Of a stretch of DNA of 35,252 nt, positions 1 to 15,000 are shown one piece after another. How positions within the stretch are numbered: the first letter of the stretch is position 1; every line of letters starts with the position of its first letter. The translations under genes and the position numbers were made by a program. The DNA is from Heterotrichella gracilis (Eukaryota > Sar > Xanthophyceae > Tribonematales > Xanthonemataceae), in contig JAULBX010027650.1 of assembly GCA_032358255.1 (NCBI GenBank), forward strand, positions 1 to 35,252, given 5' to 3'. The notes under the pieces were generated by a model. That model saw only the letters and a program-made list of their open reading frames with translations. It did not search any database and was not told the DNA's origin.

Positions 1-72
1 TGCGTGGCGCCGCATATGCAAGACCGACTGCTAATCTGGCTGTATTGCTGGAATGCATGTAACTAACTAACT
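1..72 (+). repeat. Left copy of terminal inverted repeat
   Basis: This stretch is the reverse complement of 35176-35247 with about four mismatches. It begins with TGCGTGGCGCCGCAT and ends in a short CTAA tandem tract. It lies in the intron that follows the last visible ABC1K exon. It is probably a dispersed, perhaps transposon-derived, element; no transposase is visible. Confidence 0.85.
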
Positions 73-156
73 AACTATCGTTCTCCTGATTTCCCTGAAC
101 CCTAGAACCCTACATCCTCAAACCCTATAACCCTGAAACTTTATATATCCACCCAC

Positions 157-3100
157 CTGCACCGTCTCCTGCCTCTCTGCCTGGCGCGAGATGTTGTCCA
201 GGAAGAAAGCGATGGAGCGCTTGAGGGAGAGGGTGTCGCTGGTGGGGACGATGATCTGCACATGCGGAAAAGGTTTTTTTGACTGACTGGATCAATTACT
301 TGGGGCTGTTCTGTATATGGGTTTTACATAAAATTACTTGGTTGTCGGCACAATTCCTTTACATTAAATGGTGGTCGGCATGAGCGGCAAGAAGTTTGCA
401 TTCTAATCCACAAGACAACCCACCCAGCCACCAGCACCTCCACCACCACCCACCCTTCAGCTGAATAAGCGGCTTGCACACCAAGTCAGCATCCTTGCGG
501 TACCCCCCATAGAACACATCCATCACAACCACCCTCAACCCCACCCCCACCCCCACCATCACCCCCACCCCCACCACCACCCCACCACCACCACCGCCGC
601 CACCACCCGCCACCACCCGCAAAACCACCCACCTCCAGCTGAATGAGCGCCTTAAGAACCAAGTCCGCATCCTTGCGGTACACCCCGTAGAACACATCCA
701 GCAGGCGCTCGCGGATGCGAGGGACGATCTCCCCCATCATGCCAAAATCGTAGAAAATCAGGGCTCCTGGAACAAGAATTCAGGGTTTAGGGTTTGCTGG
801 CCTGAGTATCCGACCCTCATGACTTTACCTAGAGGATGTGCACTTTGACAACACCCCCAAATTAGTAGCATGTAGTGATGATATCAACTCACTAGTGCAT
901 GGCACAAAACCCCTTTGAGCAATTTTTTAACAGCTATAAACATTTATAAAAATATCGCACCATTTGCATCCACTGCGATGTTGCCTGGGTGGGGGTCTGC
1001 ATGGAAGAAGCCGTGCTTGAGAATTTGGATGAGGTATGCCTCGGTAGCCCGCCTGGCGATGAGGGAGGTATCCAGCCCACCCGCTGCAAGCTGAGCGGCG
1101 TTGGTCACCTGAGTAGGGGGAAGCAGTGTGGGAATTAAGAATGTGGGAGATTTTTCGAAACCCCACACTGTTTTTTTTATCATTATTATTATAGTTCATT
1201 ATTGTGCACTCCAAGATTGAGAGAGGATTGGATGAGGTATGCCTCGGTGGCCTGCCTGGCAACGAGGGAGGTGTTCAAGCCACCCGCTGCAAGCTGCGCA
1301 GCGTTGTCACCTGCAAAATCGGAGACGATGTGATAATTTTGAACCAATGCTTCCCAGGTCCCCGTTGGTTCTAGGGAGGTTACGCAAGTTGCAGAGGCGA
1401 TACAACAAGATGGGGTTGCACCCTAAATCCTGAACCCTACACCCTCAACTTCCACTTACGCAGGGTGATGCTACCACATGTGCGTACCTTGGTCCCAGGG
1501 AGGTATTCTAGTGTGAGCACCCTAGGGGAGGTATACTGCCAGTGCACCACTGGCGCCTTGACCCAATTCTCCCCCTTGAAGTTCCTCCGGAAGCGATCGG
1601 CGTTCCTCCCCTCCTGAATGTAGTCAATCTCCTGGTACAGGATGGTGGCGCATTCCTGGAGAATGACAAGGGACCCAGGGTTAGGGTTGATGGTTTAGGG
1701 TACAGGGTTTAAGGTATAGGGCCAATCTCCTGGTACAAGATGGTGGCGCATTCCTGGAGGATGGCAAAGGACCCAGAGTTTATGGTACATGGTTTAAGAT
1801 ATAGGGTTTAGGATAGAGGGTTAATCTTCTGGTACAAGATGGTGGCGCATTCCTGGAGGATGCAAAGGACCCAGCGTGAATTTGGCAACATGTGATTGGA
1901 GTCTGATGGATTGTAGAGGATCAATGATCTAGGGTATAGGATTTAGGGTGCAGGATCTAGGGTTAGTCTTGCAACACCAATGACACAGGTGATGTATGTC
2001 GCAACACAGGTGAAGGTGCTGTATGTGGGGTAACATGCACGGTGGATGAACACATATAATCGCAGTGTTGATCGTTAGAAATCAAAGTTTCATCGTTGAG
2101 GGTTGTACCGCGGTTTTAAGTGGAAGAAGATACGCTTCTTACCCCTGGCATGGAAAGTTTAGGGTTTACAATGCAGGGTTCAGGGTTTCATCGTCGACGG
2201 TTTTCCCAGGGCCTTACTTGGTAGATGCCCTTGAAATCGCGTGCCTCATCCCCTTTGTCCAGCTGTGCAGCCACCACCTTGAGCTGCTCCAGATCGATGT
2301 CAAAGAGCGCCTGGGCAGGATGGAGAAAGAATCCATTATTTAGTTTACTAACAGCAAGAATGGCACAGAGTGCAGGAGTGTGTAATGGGGAGAAATTGGG
2401 TGGGCATTTTGTCCCTTTGTGCAGCCACCACCTTGAGCTGCTCTAGGTCAAACAGCGCCTGTACAAGGAGGGTAAAATCCATTGTTTAGTTTTGCAAGGA
2501 GCAGGAATGGGGAGAAAATGCATAGGTGGGTGGTCCCCTTTGTTTGCATTTCACCACCTTGAGCTGCTCTAGGTCAATATCAAGCAGCGCCTGTGCAAGG
2601 GGGTGAAATCAATCGTTTGGGACCAACGAGTACAATGTGGAGGAGTGGAAATTGAAGGGTTTAGGGTTTATGGCTTACGAGCACAAAGTGCAAGTGGAGC
2701 AGTGTGTAATGGGGAGAAACCGCGTGCGTGCTAAACCTGCACCAATACTAGCGTGGCTGGAGCCCTCACCTTGAGCCCTGGGCGTTGCACCTTGACCACC
2801 ACTAGAGTGCCATCAAACAGGGTGGCGCGGTGCACCTGACCCAGGCTGGCGGCAGCGATGGGGCGCGGGTCAAATCGCTGGAACAGGCGGGGGATGGGCG
2901 CTCCCAGCTCGCTTTCTATGATGGCGATGGCTTTCTCGGATGAGAAGGCGGGGACCCGGTCCTGGTGGGTGGGGATTCGAGTTTAGGAATTAGGGTTCAG
3001 GGTATTTTAGGTGCGAGGTGGGCAAACCCAGCTTGCTCTCTATGATGGCGATTGCTTACTTTTGTGTGAAGGCGGGGACCCGATGCTTAGAAGGGGGGTA

Positions 3101-5039
3101 GTTGTCTTTAGGTGGGCGGTGGGTGGTAGTAGTGCTTAGTTGTGAAAGTGGTGTGCTGGTTGGGGGAGGTTTTGCAATTGCTGTAATAATCTGTGCATTG
3201 AATGGACTTGCAAGGGAACAGTCTAGGGTTTCAACATCTAGGGTTTACCTGTAGCTTGGATAGCTCCTCAACAAATTCCGCCGGGAACAGGTCCGATCGC
3301 GTGGAGAAAAGCTGGCCCAGTTTGATGAAGGTTGGGCCGAGGTCAAGGATTGACTCCCGAATGTAGATGGCCAGGCTGCGTGAGCGCGCCTTTTTCTTTT
3401 CTTCGGTCAACCCCCCTGGATAGCTCCATGGCTGGTCCTGTGGAATGGGAGAGGTTTTTCATTAGACATATTGTGTGTTTTACTCATATACGTTAACATA
3501 AATACACTGTGGTTTATAATGTACTGAAATATTCCAGTTCTTATACACTATTTTTGGATTAAATGGAGTTCACCTCACAGGCAAAGCCTGCATTTAACAA
3601 GATGACGAAGAGCAGGAATGTGGGTTTCGTGCCCAATTTAAAACTTGTTTTATTCCCACTTTTATCCCCCTCTTACCTGCAGGTACAGCCGAGTCCTGAG
3701 GGTGATAATGAACAACCAGATATCTGCTTGGCGCCTGGTCTTGGAGTAGCTATCCTGGGCCCAGCGGAAATTGGCATCCGTTGGCAGCGCATCTGCAAGG
3801 GGGGGAATGGGGGGAAGGGAGGGTAAGCGGGAGGAGTTTTTTAGCAGTGCATCTGCAAGGCAGGTGGGGGGGTGAAAGGGAGGGTAAGTGGAGGGGGAAG
3901 GGTGCAATAGAGTAGCAATACCGCTGGAGACGGGGAGGCATCTCCCCTGGTGCAAGGGGCAGCGAGACACAACATGGCAATGGCGTATGCTACTGACCGA
4001 TGACACGGAGGATCACATGGTGGATGCATATGGGCAGCGCATGTGGAGGGGGAGGATCACATGATAGATGCATGTGGGGAGGGGACACTCCCCGCCACCA
4101 TGTCCCCTAAACCAGACACAGCCTAAGTGCCTATGCCGTATACCCTAAACCCTCCACACCCACCTGCATCCACCACAAAATCGTCCGCATCGTCCGCCAG
4201 CAGCATCCCCCGCGCCATCACCAAATCCCCAGCGGCCGCTTGTATCAAGGGGAGCGGCCTGACTTTTTGGCGCATCACCACCAACCCACTCCCGCTGCTC
4301 CCCGCTGCGCTAGTCCCCCTGATCAAGGGGGGTCGCTGGGAGATGGATGAAGCAGGTGCCTCTCTTGTTGCTGACACACTGCTGCTTGGGCCCACATCTG
4401 TCCTGTTGCGCCCATTCTGCCCAGCCACCTGTGTGGTTTTTGAGTGGTCTTGAATGTGTGTTCCTCTGTGTTACTGAGTGCTCTTGAGTGTTTTTGTGTT
4501 TTTGTGCGTCGTACAAACTACTTCTTTCAAGCAGAGAAACACACTCAACAACGATTCACTTCATGCTATGCTGGCTGCTCACCCGGCTGCACTGCTGCAA
4601 AAAATAATAATTAAGTGCCCAACCCACCTGCGTTCGTGTGGCTGGTGGTGTGGCGCTGTGCCCCCCTGTGGCGGCTGTGGTGGCGCCCAGGGGCACCATG
4701 CGCACATTGCTAAACCCTAAACCCTCAACCCCGAACCAGTGCACCAGCGGCTGGGATAAGCGGTAAGGGCACTATGCGCACACCGCTAAACCCTAAACCC
4801 TAACCCTAACCAGAGCACGCTGGGATGAACATAACTAACCAACCCACCTGTGTTTGTGTGGTTGCTGGTGTGGCGCTGTGCCCCCCTGGCGGCTGTGGTG
4901 GCGCCCCGGGCAACGGTAGGGGCACCATGCGCACATCGCTGCTCAGTTTGGGGGCCTGCCTGGTGGCGGGGCGGGGGGGCGTCTGCACCGCATGCACCTG
5001 GAAGGAACGCCGTGCGCCGGCGCCAGCGCCGGCGCGCAT
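157..5039 (-). CDS. ABC1-family atypical protein kinase (plastid ABC1K), 3' end outside window
   Basis: Joined minus-strand exons, 5' to 3': 5039-4848, 4428-4164, 3792-3677, 3437-3249, 2961-2770, 2310-2218, 1655-1488, 1108-961, 766-633, 255-157. All borders are GT-AG and the frame stays open for 532 codons. The start at 5039 gives an Arg/Ala/Ser-rich N terminus like a chloroplast transit peptide; an earlier exon is possible. Diagnostic ABC1 motifs appear in order: KLGQLFSTRSD (KxGQ), AAASLGQVHRA (Ala-rich loop replacing the Gly loop), VVVKVQRPG (ATP-binding Lys), YQEIDY (ExD), HADPHPGN (catalytic loop) and DFG. ABC1 kinases of plastids act at plastoglobules or thylakoids in prenylquinone and stress metabolism. 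From memory the sequence is closest to the ABC1K8/OSA1-like group; the exact orthologue is not settled. The usual C-terminal ~200 residues lie beyond position 157 or are lost. Exons 1, 3, 5, 6, 7, 8 and 9 have partial copies in adjoining introns. Confidence 0.93.
445..523 (-). repeat. Partial copy of ABC1K exon 9 (3' part with donor)
   Basis: Matches 625-703 in the same orientation, about 180 bp away, in the intron downstream of exon 9. It carries the end of the exon and its donor region, with substitutions and one extra G at the exon end that would shift the frame. It is a degenerate duplicate, not a required exon. Confidence 0.85.
539..612. repeat. C-rich/G-rich simple repeat in ABC1K intron
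   Basis: A run of CCACCCCCACCCCCACC and CCACCACCACC units. On the transcribed minus-gene RNA it reads as many GGGGG and GGTGG tracts, enough for a G-quadruplex. It lies just downstream of the exon 9 donor (exon end 633). Confidence 0.9.
1226..1313 (-). repeat. Partial copy of ABC1K exon 8 (5' part with acceptor)
   Basis: Closely matches 1024-1113, including the CAG acceptor and the codons for the AAQLAAGG stretch. A missing base just after the acceptor breaks the frame, and the copy stops before the catalytic HADPHPGN codons. It lies upstream of the real exon in gene orientation. Confidence 0.88.
1723..1874 (-). repeat. Two partial copies of ABC1K exon 7 (5' part with acceptor)
   Basis: Copies at 1723-1774 and 1823-1874 repeat the start of exon 7 (acceptor end at 1655). 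They are separated by GGTTTAGGGT-like telomere-type sequence. Both end inside the exon near the ExD-motif codons, so neither could replace the exon. Confidence 0.88.
2411..2600 (-). repeat. Two partial copies of ABC1K exon 6 (5' part with acceptor)
   Basis: Copies at about 2411-2466 and 2552-2600 repeat the first half of exon 6 (2310-2218), including the acceptor and the codons for DLEQLKVVAA, with small deletions. Only the copy at 2218-2310 is complete and joins in frame on both sides. Confidence 0.87.
3024..3084 (-). repeat. Partial copy of ABC1K exon 5 start
   Basis: Degenerate copy of the first ~55 bases of exon 5 (2961-2770), lying upstream in gene orientation. It carries several substitutions and would not maintain the frame. 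Confidence 0.75.
3841..4070 (-). repeat. ABC1K exon 3 acceptor copy plus short direct repeats
   Basis: 3841-3860 repeats the acceptor and first bases of exon 3 (3777-3797). Between 4010 and 4070 there is a separate pair of direct repeats around GGATCACATG and GATGCAT. All lie in the intron between exons 2 and 3. Confidence 0.6.
4622..4787 (-). repeat. Partial copies of ABC1K exon 1
   Basis: 4622-4712 repeats the 3' half of exon 1 with its donor (GTGGGT). It stays open in the same phase as the real exon end, so it could splice to exon 2. A third, shorter fragment is at 4762-4787. Telomere-like CCCTAAA arrays (4709-4726 and 4786-4811) separate the copies. Confidence 0.85.
4709..4811. repeat. 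Interstitial telomere-like CCCTAAA arrays
   Basis: Two short runs of CTAAACCCTAAACCC, at 4709-4726 and 4786-4811. They flank a fragment of ABC1K exon 1 and lie inside the first intron. Confidence 0.85.
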
Positions 5040-6525
5040 CTGGCACCTGCTTTGAAAGGGAACACGCCACTTGTAAATCCTCTAATAGTGGACATGGAAT
5101 CGAAGGATTAGAACGCCTAACCCCTAAAGCTCCCCATGGAATGGCCCCATATGACACCTGGTTTGCTAGGAGAGGGGTTTGCAAACTCTGCTCGTGGAGC
5201 CTAAAAGGGTTTTGCCACCCGAACTAGTGGACCTGGAAGGGTTTTGCCTTGCGTCAGCGCCTGGCTTGCATTTGGCAGCTAGCCGAGCTAGTGGAGCAAG
5301 ATGTGCACCAGAAACAAGCTGCGCACCTAGCAAATGGGAAGGAACAAGCTTTGCACCCAGTGGAGGTAACGAAACAAGCTTTGTATGAAGTGCTAGATGG
5401 TTAGTCACGACCCGCTATGCACACATACATGGCAGGGCGGTTGGAAGTGCCTCGGGGGGGTGCAAGTACCCTACTTTCGTGGTTACAATGTCAAGGTATC
5501 TTGCATATTTTTAAGGCAGTTGGTCTAGTACACATATACAAAGTCTTGTGGGTGCTTGTGGGGAGGGGCTGCTAGTGGTGGGTGCAGCGCATGCAACTAT
5601 CAACGTTAGCACCCCCCTCTCCCCCTCTCAACCCCCACACTCTCTACCATGCGTCAATCAACCCACAACCTTCCAGTGCGGTGTGCTAGTACATGAGAAG
5701 CAATGCATTCACCCAAAGTAAAGCTTCTTCCAGTTCCAAGGTGCATGCATGCATATGCAAGACATAATCTACGTCGTGCAGTGCAACCCCGTGCACAAGA
5801 CACACACCACGAAAAGTAGTGTAGCTTCACCCAACAAGGTCGAGGGTGTGCCACTTAAGTGTGACGCACTGCTGCTTCTTGTGGTAGTAATGGCAAGGGT
5901 GGCCACGTCTCTCACGACCACCATACAGACTGTCAAGCCGTGCAGCGAAGCCAAACCCACTTCCAGACTCTTACCTGGCCTGCATCTCTGGTCCGTCTAC
6001 TTGCTCACGTGTCTGTTATTGCTGGTGGAAAGTGGCAGAATTACAACTAATAACAGCTACGGCATGTCCTATTGCATGCCCACCACACAGGATTGGGCTA
6101 GGATGCCACTTGGAAAAGATCGAGCCCACGCCTCAAGTCGGATGTGCAAGGTGATGTGGTCTTCGTGCAACAACGCAAGCTTTGACGATTTGAGGGGTCT
6201 AGAGTGCCGTGGTGTAGGGGCGCTGAGCGAGTGCCCATGCGTTGCAGCAAGCAGTCGAGTCCTCGCGGAGATGGGTGGTCCTTACGTTTTTGCACGCACC
6301 GTGTTGATAAAACCTGGAGCAGGAAGGTCTACTACTGATACTACCCTTCTCATCAAGTTGGTATTTCCTTTCTGGGTGGTGCTGCGGTCACAACGTTGTA
6401 ACACGGCTGTTGTTGCTGGAATTGCGCTGTCACCCCTCTAACATCCTGCACCTCGTTTCACTCCATACAGCCAACCAAGTATACATAGTTATTACTTTTG
6501 GTGCTGCAACTAGCACCTACCACGC
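5040..6525. promoter_or_regulatory. Divergent intergenic region between ABC1K and the reductase gene
   Basis: This separates the start codons of two divergently transcribed plastid-type genes, so it should hold both promoters and 5' UTRs. No clear TATA box or known operator can be assigned by eye. 5200-5400 contains degenerate repeats around AACAAGCTTTG. An open frame of 230 codons on the plus strand (5749-6441) has no recognisable domain and no splice-supported partner, so I treat it as chance or as an unverified 5' exon. Confidence 0.5.
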
Positions 6526-9942
<3,417 letters not shown>

Positions 9943-11421
9943 TGGGTTGGCCGCAAAGTAACAAACTGTTTGGGGACAGCTGAGCTCGCTGGGGATGCCA
10001 TTGATGTTGCGCTTGAAACCGTTGGACATAATATTTGGTCTTGACTTAATTGAGTTGACAATGTTTGGGAACAACCTTCGATGATCACTGCATCATTCCT
10101 TGTATTAGATATCTTGTATTATTGAGGGATTTTTTCAGTAATCATATCAATTGCATGACATGGTGGTATATACCTAAGGTTGAAGGCTTCTAGAACCTGC
10201 GTTTTTCTCGTCAATATGTCAAGCCAATCCCATGATGTTATCCTCGAGGGACAATGTGCTCGGACTTGGGTTTATTTGCCAACCTTGACTGGGGTACTAG
10301 TTGCCAACCTTGCCACCTTGAAGGAATTGCGCAAGCGGTAGCTACCAGAGTTCTGGGCCCCAGACGAGGTTTACCAAGCCTGGCGGCCCTGGGGCCTCTA
10401 GACTCTGAGTGTATCTATTATTATCCCCTATAAATCCAAATTTGAACTTCGTAAGAGGAAAGAATTTCAAAGGAAGGGCACATAGGGACTCCTGGCAAAG
10501 TTAGGGGGCCGCTGGCTTGCACCAGGTAAGCATGGTGCATGCATGCACAATCATGTGCACGGCCAGTCTACTTGAAGCTCTGAGAAGTTCTGAGAACTGC
10601 TGGTCAAACTCTGAAAAGTTCTGAGAATGGCTGGACCAGGTCAAGCAAGCAAGGGGAAAGGGGATGCGCAAGGAGACGCTTAGGACGCGCAAAGGCGGAA
10701 TCCGAGTTAAGGGGCCACTGGCTCGCACCAGGGCACCGACCAGACATTACGGCTGGTCAAGCACAAGCCTTAGCCAATGCTAGCATGCATGCCATGCAAA
10801 AGGGTTTGATGTTTGGTGTACACAACATCAGAGTAATTCGGAGAAGTCGCACATCAGAGTGATCCGGAGAAGTCGCTTGCCTGCGTCAGAGACTCTGTCC
10901 GTGCGTCCGTGCAGCTGTCCGAACCATGTGCGCAGCTTTCACGTACGATCGCCTCGACGTCAGCCCCTCCACGTCGGAACCACGTCGGATCGACAGCCTG
11001 GCAACGGCGACGCACAGAACTTTGCCGCAAGTTTGGGACCTTTTGCACGAACGTTCTCGAGTTAGCTTGCCAGCGACTGGCGATAGAAACGCTTGCAGGC
11101 AAGCGAGCATACACCGCAACGATCGACGTGGTTGCTGGCTCGCTGAGTTTTCCTGCAGTTTACGATGACCACTCAATGCATGCCATGTCCGCAACGAAGG
11201 AGCGGCACGAAAACGGGTCACAAAACTACGGTCGAGCGCGTGTCGCACACGGAGTTCAAGAACGCTCGGAACAGCACCCCTTGAGCAACAGAGTGGTTGC
11301 TACGCTCTGCCCAACTTTATTCGGACCAGTTTATCTGAATAATTTCGGAATTATATTATATTTGTTTTTAGTTTTCTCTTATACGTGCCACGTTTGGAAA
11401 ACCTGGGGTGGGGTGCCGGGG

Positions 11422-11446
11422 CCCGCCCGAGCGAAGCGAGGGCGGG
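11422..11446. repeat. GC-rich hairpin
   Basis: Arms CCCGCCC and GGGCGGG flank an 11-base loop containing GCGAAGCG. The GAGCGAAGCGAG core resembles hairpin repeats common in some algal genomes, including organelle DNA; the origin here is not shown. Confidence 0.7.
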
Positions 11447-11641
11447 AGGCGGTGGGTTGCACTCAGCAAACAAGCACTCACCATATCACCGAAAGGAGGC
11501 AGGCGCAAGCAAAAGCCACACCAAAAAACAGAGTAAACACCCGCCCTTTGCAAACCCTGCCAAACCCTAATCCCAGCTTCAAACTTAGGTGACCTGCGCG
11601 CAGCTGCGTTGTGCTCCACAGCCGCTGCTGGCAGGGGGAAT

Positions 11642-11677
11642 CCCCGGACCCGAAGTCGGGGCTGCGGCGCCAGCCGC
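11642..11677. repeat. Two adjacent short hairpins
   Basis: Arms CCCCG/CGGGG (11642-11661) and GCGGC/GCCGC (11664-11677) follow each other directly. No downstream U-tract supports terminator function. Confidence 0.6.
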
Positions 11678-12088
11678 CCTCTAGTATTATGAGCCTTTTA
11701 AGCCATTAAAATTAGCAAGAAGTTGCAATTCAGGAAATTCCAACAGTCAATCAGGTTCAATCAGTCTGGCAATCACACCTGAAAAAACAGCATTGCTGCC
11801 TGTTAGTGGCCCTGTCGGATCATCATATAAGGGCATACCCAATGGCTATCATATACAACTTTAAAAAAATAAAAACTCAACAATAATACATACAACAATT
11901 AATAAATGTATGTATGCAAACAATAATACATGCAAAAATCTGAAGCGTTTTCAACCACACCACCAATTACTAACTTCAAGTGGCCTTGTCGACAGTACCG
12001 TTTCACATGTATAGGTGGCAACTTAAAAAAATGCGGGACCCAATCACACTGCCAGATAATGATGCAGGCTGAGATGTACAAGTAGTAT

Positions 12089-15000
12089 TTAACCATACAC
12101 CGTGACCTGTGTTGAGTAGGTGCTTGGTGCGTCCGTGACTGAAGAACCAAAGCGACTCGTGACCTTTTGCACATTGTACATGTTTGCAGTCACAGTAAGG
12201 TTGTAATCACCCCTGCCAATGCCCACAGCAAAACCCGGCACGTCAATGGTCACCACCAACGCATTTGTCGCTGGGGGCCAGCCAGGGGTGTAATTTGGCA
12301 CCGTTGCGTTGAAATCCAGGGGCAACGCGGCGGGGCAGGCGGCGCCGGCGCTCAGCGCGTTGCAGGATATCGTCACGGGCCTACGCATGAGGCCGTCGTC
12401 GGGGTTCACCACCGGGGAAACGTCCCAAGCGAGGGCCATGGTGGCGGAGACGCGCACAGTGCCGCTGTTGGCATCAAGCATGGAGGCGCCGGTGATGGCC
12501 AAATAGACGAGGCCGGTGGGGTCGGCTGTGGGGTCAAAGCAGTAGCTTGAGTCGTCAAAGGGGTTGCAGGCTGGGTTGTATGAGGGGCTCCTGTAGTCTG
12601 CGTCAGCGCGGTAGCATCGACTGGTTGTATCCAGGTAATCCTGCCACTTGCAGCGGGTCCCCGGGAAAGTGGAGGCTGCGAAAAGGGGAACATTGCAAGG
12701 TTGGAAACCAAGCCACTGTGCAGGTGATTACCGATGGGTTGCAATATGGTTATCATATGTCATGGCATGTACTATGTGTTCCACGGTTACCACTTGAATT
12801 GCATGCAATCTATGCAATCAGGAACAATGATGCGGCCACCACATGTGCCCCAATGGCATGTGCAATCACGCTGCGCTCATTTTTGCAGGTATGGAGTTGC
12901 ATGGGCCCCGCTATGCCACACCACCCATAAACAGTGGCATGGGTGATACGCTGGTGCCTTTGGTGCACTTACATCGACACTTGCTTGAGTATGAGCACTC
13001 CCGGCAGTTGCAGCTCTCTCCACGTGAGCAAGTGTTGTCGCCGCACACGGAATCTGCGCAACACACGCGGCCGTACCGTTATGTGTGGGCAATGGCATGC
13101 AAACATTACCCTGGTATGTTGTCCCTGACGTGGTTGCAACTTCCAGATCATTACTTTACAAAATTATCGTATGTACCATTTGGGGAAATTACTCTGATAC
13201 CTTGCCCCTGATGTGCTTGCAAACTCTTGATCATCAGCAGTTTACAAAAATAATCATACCATTTGGGGAAATTACTCTGATACCTTGCCCCTGATGTGCT
13301 TGCAAACTCCTGACCATCAGTAGTTTACAATTTCAAATCATGAACCTTAGGAGAGGATGGAGGGAAGCAGTGTTGCCTACCTTTGCAGATGAGGGAGGGC
13401 ATTGGAGGGTCATTTCAGGAGAGGGGAACAAAAGGTTGAGGACGTAGGGTTTTGGGAGTCAACACAGGGGTTTTAAGTCAGCTACCTGCGCAGGTGAGGG
13501 TGAGGTTGTAGGGCACATACTGCCCAGTGCTCGGGGCCCTCATTGTTGCCTGGATGATCACTGGGCCTGGTTGGGTGCAGAATCCGCTCATAGCGTATGT
13601 ATACTGGTATGTTTTCAGTGAAGATGGAGTTTTGTCCGAAGACTGGCTCCAGGTGAAGGAGTCCCAGGAAAATCCACCCGACTTCACCTACGGAAGGCAA
13701 ACAAATGGTATGATGGTTTGAAGTAAGAAAGTGAGTGCAATGGCATGTACTTGGTTGTTGCTGTACCCTGCTCAGCTAGATCCTCTTCCTTATCCAACGC
13801 GCTTGTTCAAGGACAGGCTGCGTAGCTATTTATTTAATATTTTTGGTTGTTGCTTATGCATGTAAAGTATCCCGAGGATGCAACAATCTCAAGATCCCCA
13901 AGGTAATGGCCATGGAAATAAGTGAAAGGCCATGAATTATGCGAATTGCAGTTCATAATCCGTACCATTTTAGCATGCATGGTACCTAGCAACTCTATTA
14001 AGCCCGTACAAATGAACAGGGACATACAAAAACTTGACTGCCTCCGGTAGCACCTTTCCAAGGGCCCGTACAATCAAATTACATTTGGTCTGTGCTTGTG
14101 CCCAAAACGCACAGTCATATCAACTGTTGTGAAGCAAAGTCAACATATTGTAATCAACACTAAAATGTAAGCATTCATACACATGTCACAGTGAATTAGT
14201 TACGCCTTCTCAGAAGTCTCGCCTTAGGCAAATAGGGTTGAACCGCAGGTTGATTAGGATTTACTAAGGGTTCACTTCATATTGCATGACACACATACCT
14301 CGAAGGTGACATTTGAACAATGTGAGCATTTAAAAAATGTAAGCATTTAAAGATATTCACATACCTCGAAGGTGACATCCGTGTTAGGCGACGATGACCC
14401 AAAGGGCGATCCACCTCCGCCACAGTCAGTCTGCCAGTTGCTGCCAAATTGCAGGGCTGGGTAGATGAAGTAGCGCATCATGGGCTTAGGCACATTGATA
14501 CCGCTGAGGTAGGCCACGGTTCCGGGTCCGTTGGGGCCTGTGGATGGGGAGGGTGTGTGGTGTGTGGGTGGTGCGTCCGGTGATGGGTGGATCTAGCATA
14601 CGGATCAACTCCTGGTGCAGGCGTGTGGGATTAGCTACACGCATTGAGCGGGCAGGGGGAGGAACACATACATCAGATTTTTGGGGAGGGAGCCGCAGCA
14701 CACCCACGAGGACTAGAATGCGACTATTTCATCCTATTCTAGTTCCCGTAGCACACCCAGCAAACACAGCCACCTGGCAAGTTGTAGCACACCCAATACA
14801 GCTGCAATGTGATCACACGTGGCTGGTTGTACACACACATGTCGATTTGTTGCCTATCAATACGAAAGCGGTATAGCCAGCCATTTTACCTCACACGTCG
14901 GATGGACCAAATTTGGTCCCTGGCTTTGTGCCCTGACGCAAAAAACACACAAAGACACACAATACAGGAACGGGCCCCTGCCACCCCGACTGCTGGGCTG

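Larger units (their letters stand above)
9943..12088. other. Gene-free spacer between the convergent reductase and giant genes
   Basis: It holds the 3' UTRs of two convergent genes. Repeats seen: a ~22-bp direct repeat containing GCTTGCACCAGG / GCTCGCACCAGG at about 10505-10527 and 10710-10731; a tandem pair around CATCAGAGT near 10829-10880; and GC-rich hairpins at 11422-11446 and 11642-11677. An open frame of 227 codons (10909-11592, plus) runs through these repeats without a recognisable domain. No canonical TGTAA polyadenylation signal was found close to either stop codon. Confidence 0.6.

Noticed and set aside
5749-6441. 230-codon plus-strand open frame as a gene
   Set aside because: No recognisable domain and no splice-supported continuation. 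It lies in a divergent promoter region, and long open frames arise by chance at this base composition.
10909-11592. 227-codon plus-strand open frame as a gene
   Set aside because: It reads through hairpin and telomere-like repeats, has no domain and a basic low-complexity tail; more like a repeat-derived frame.
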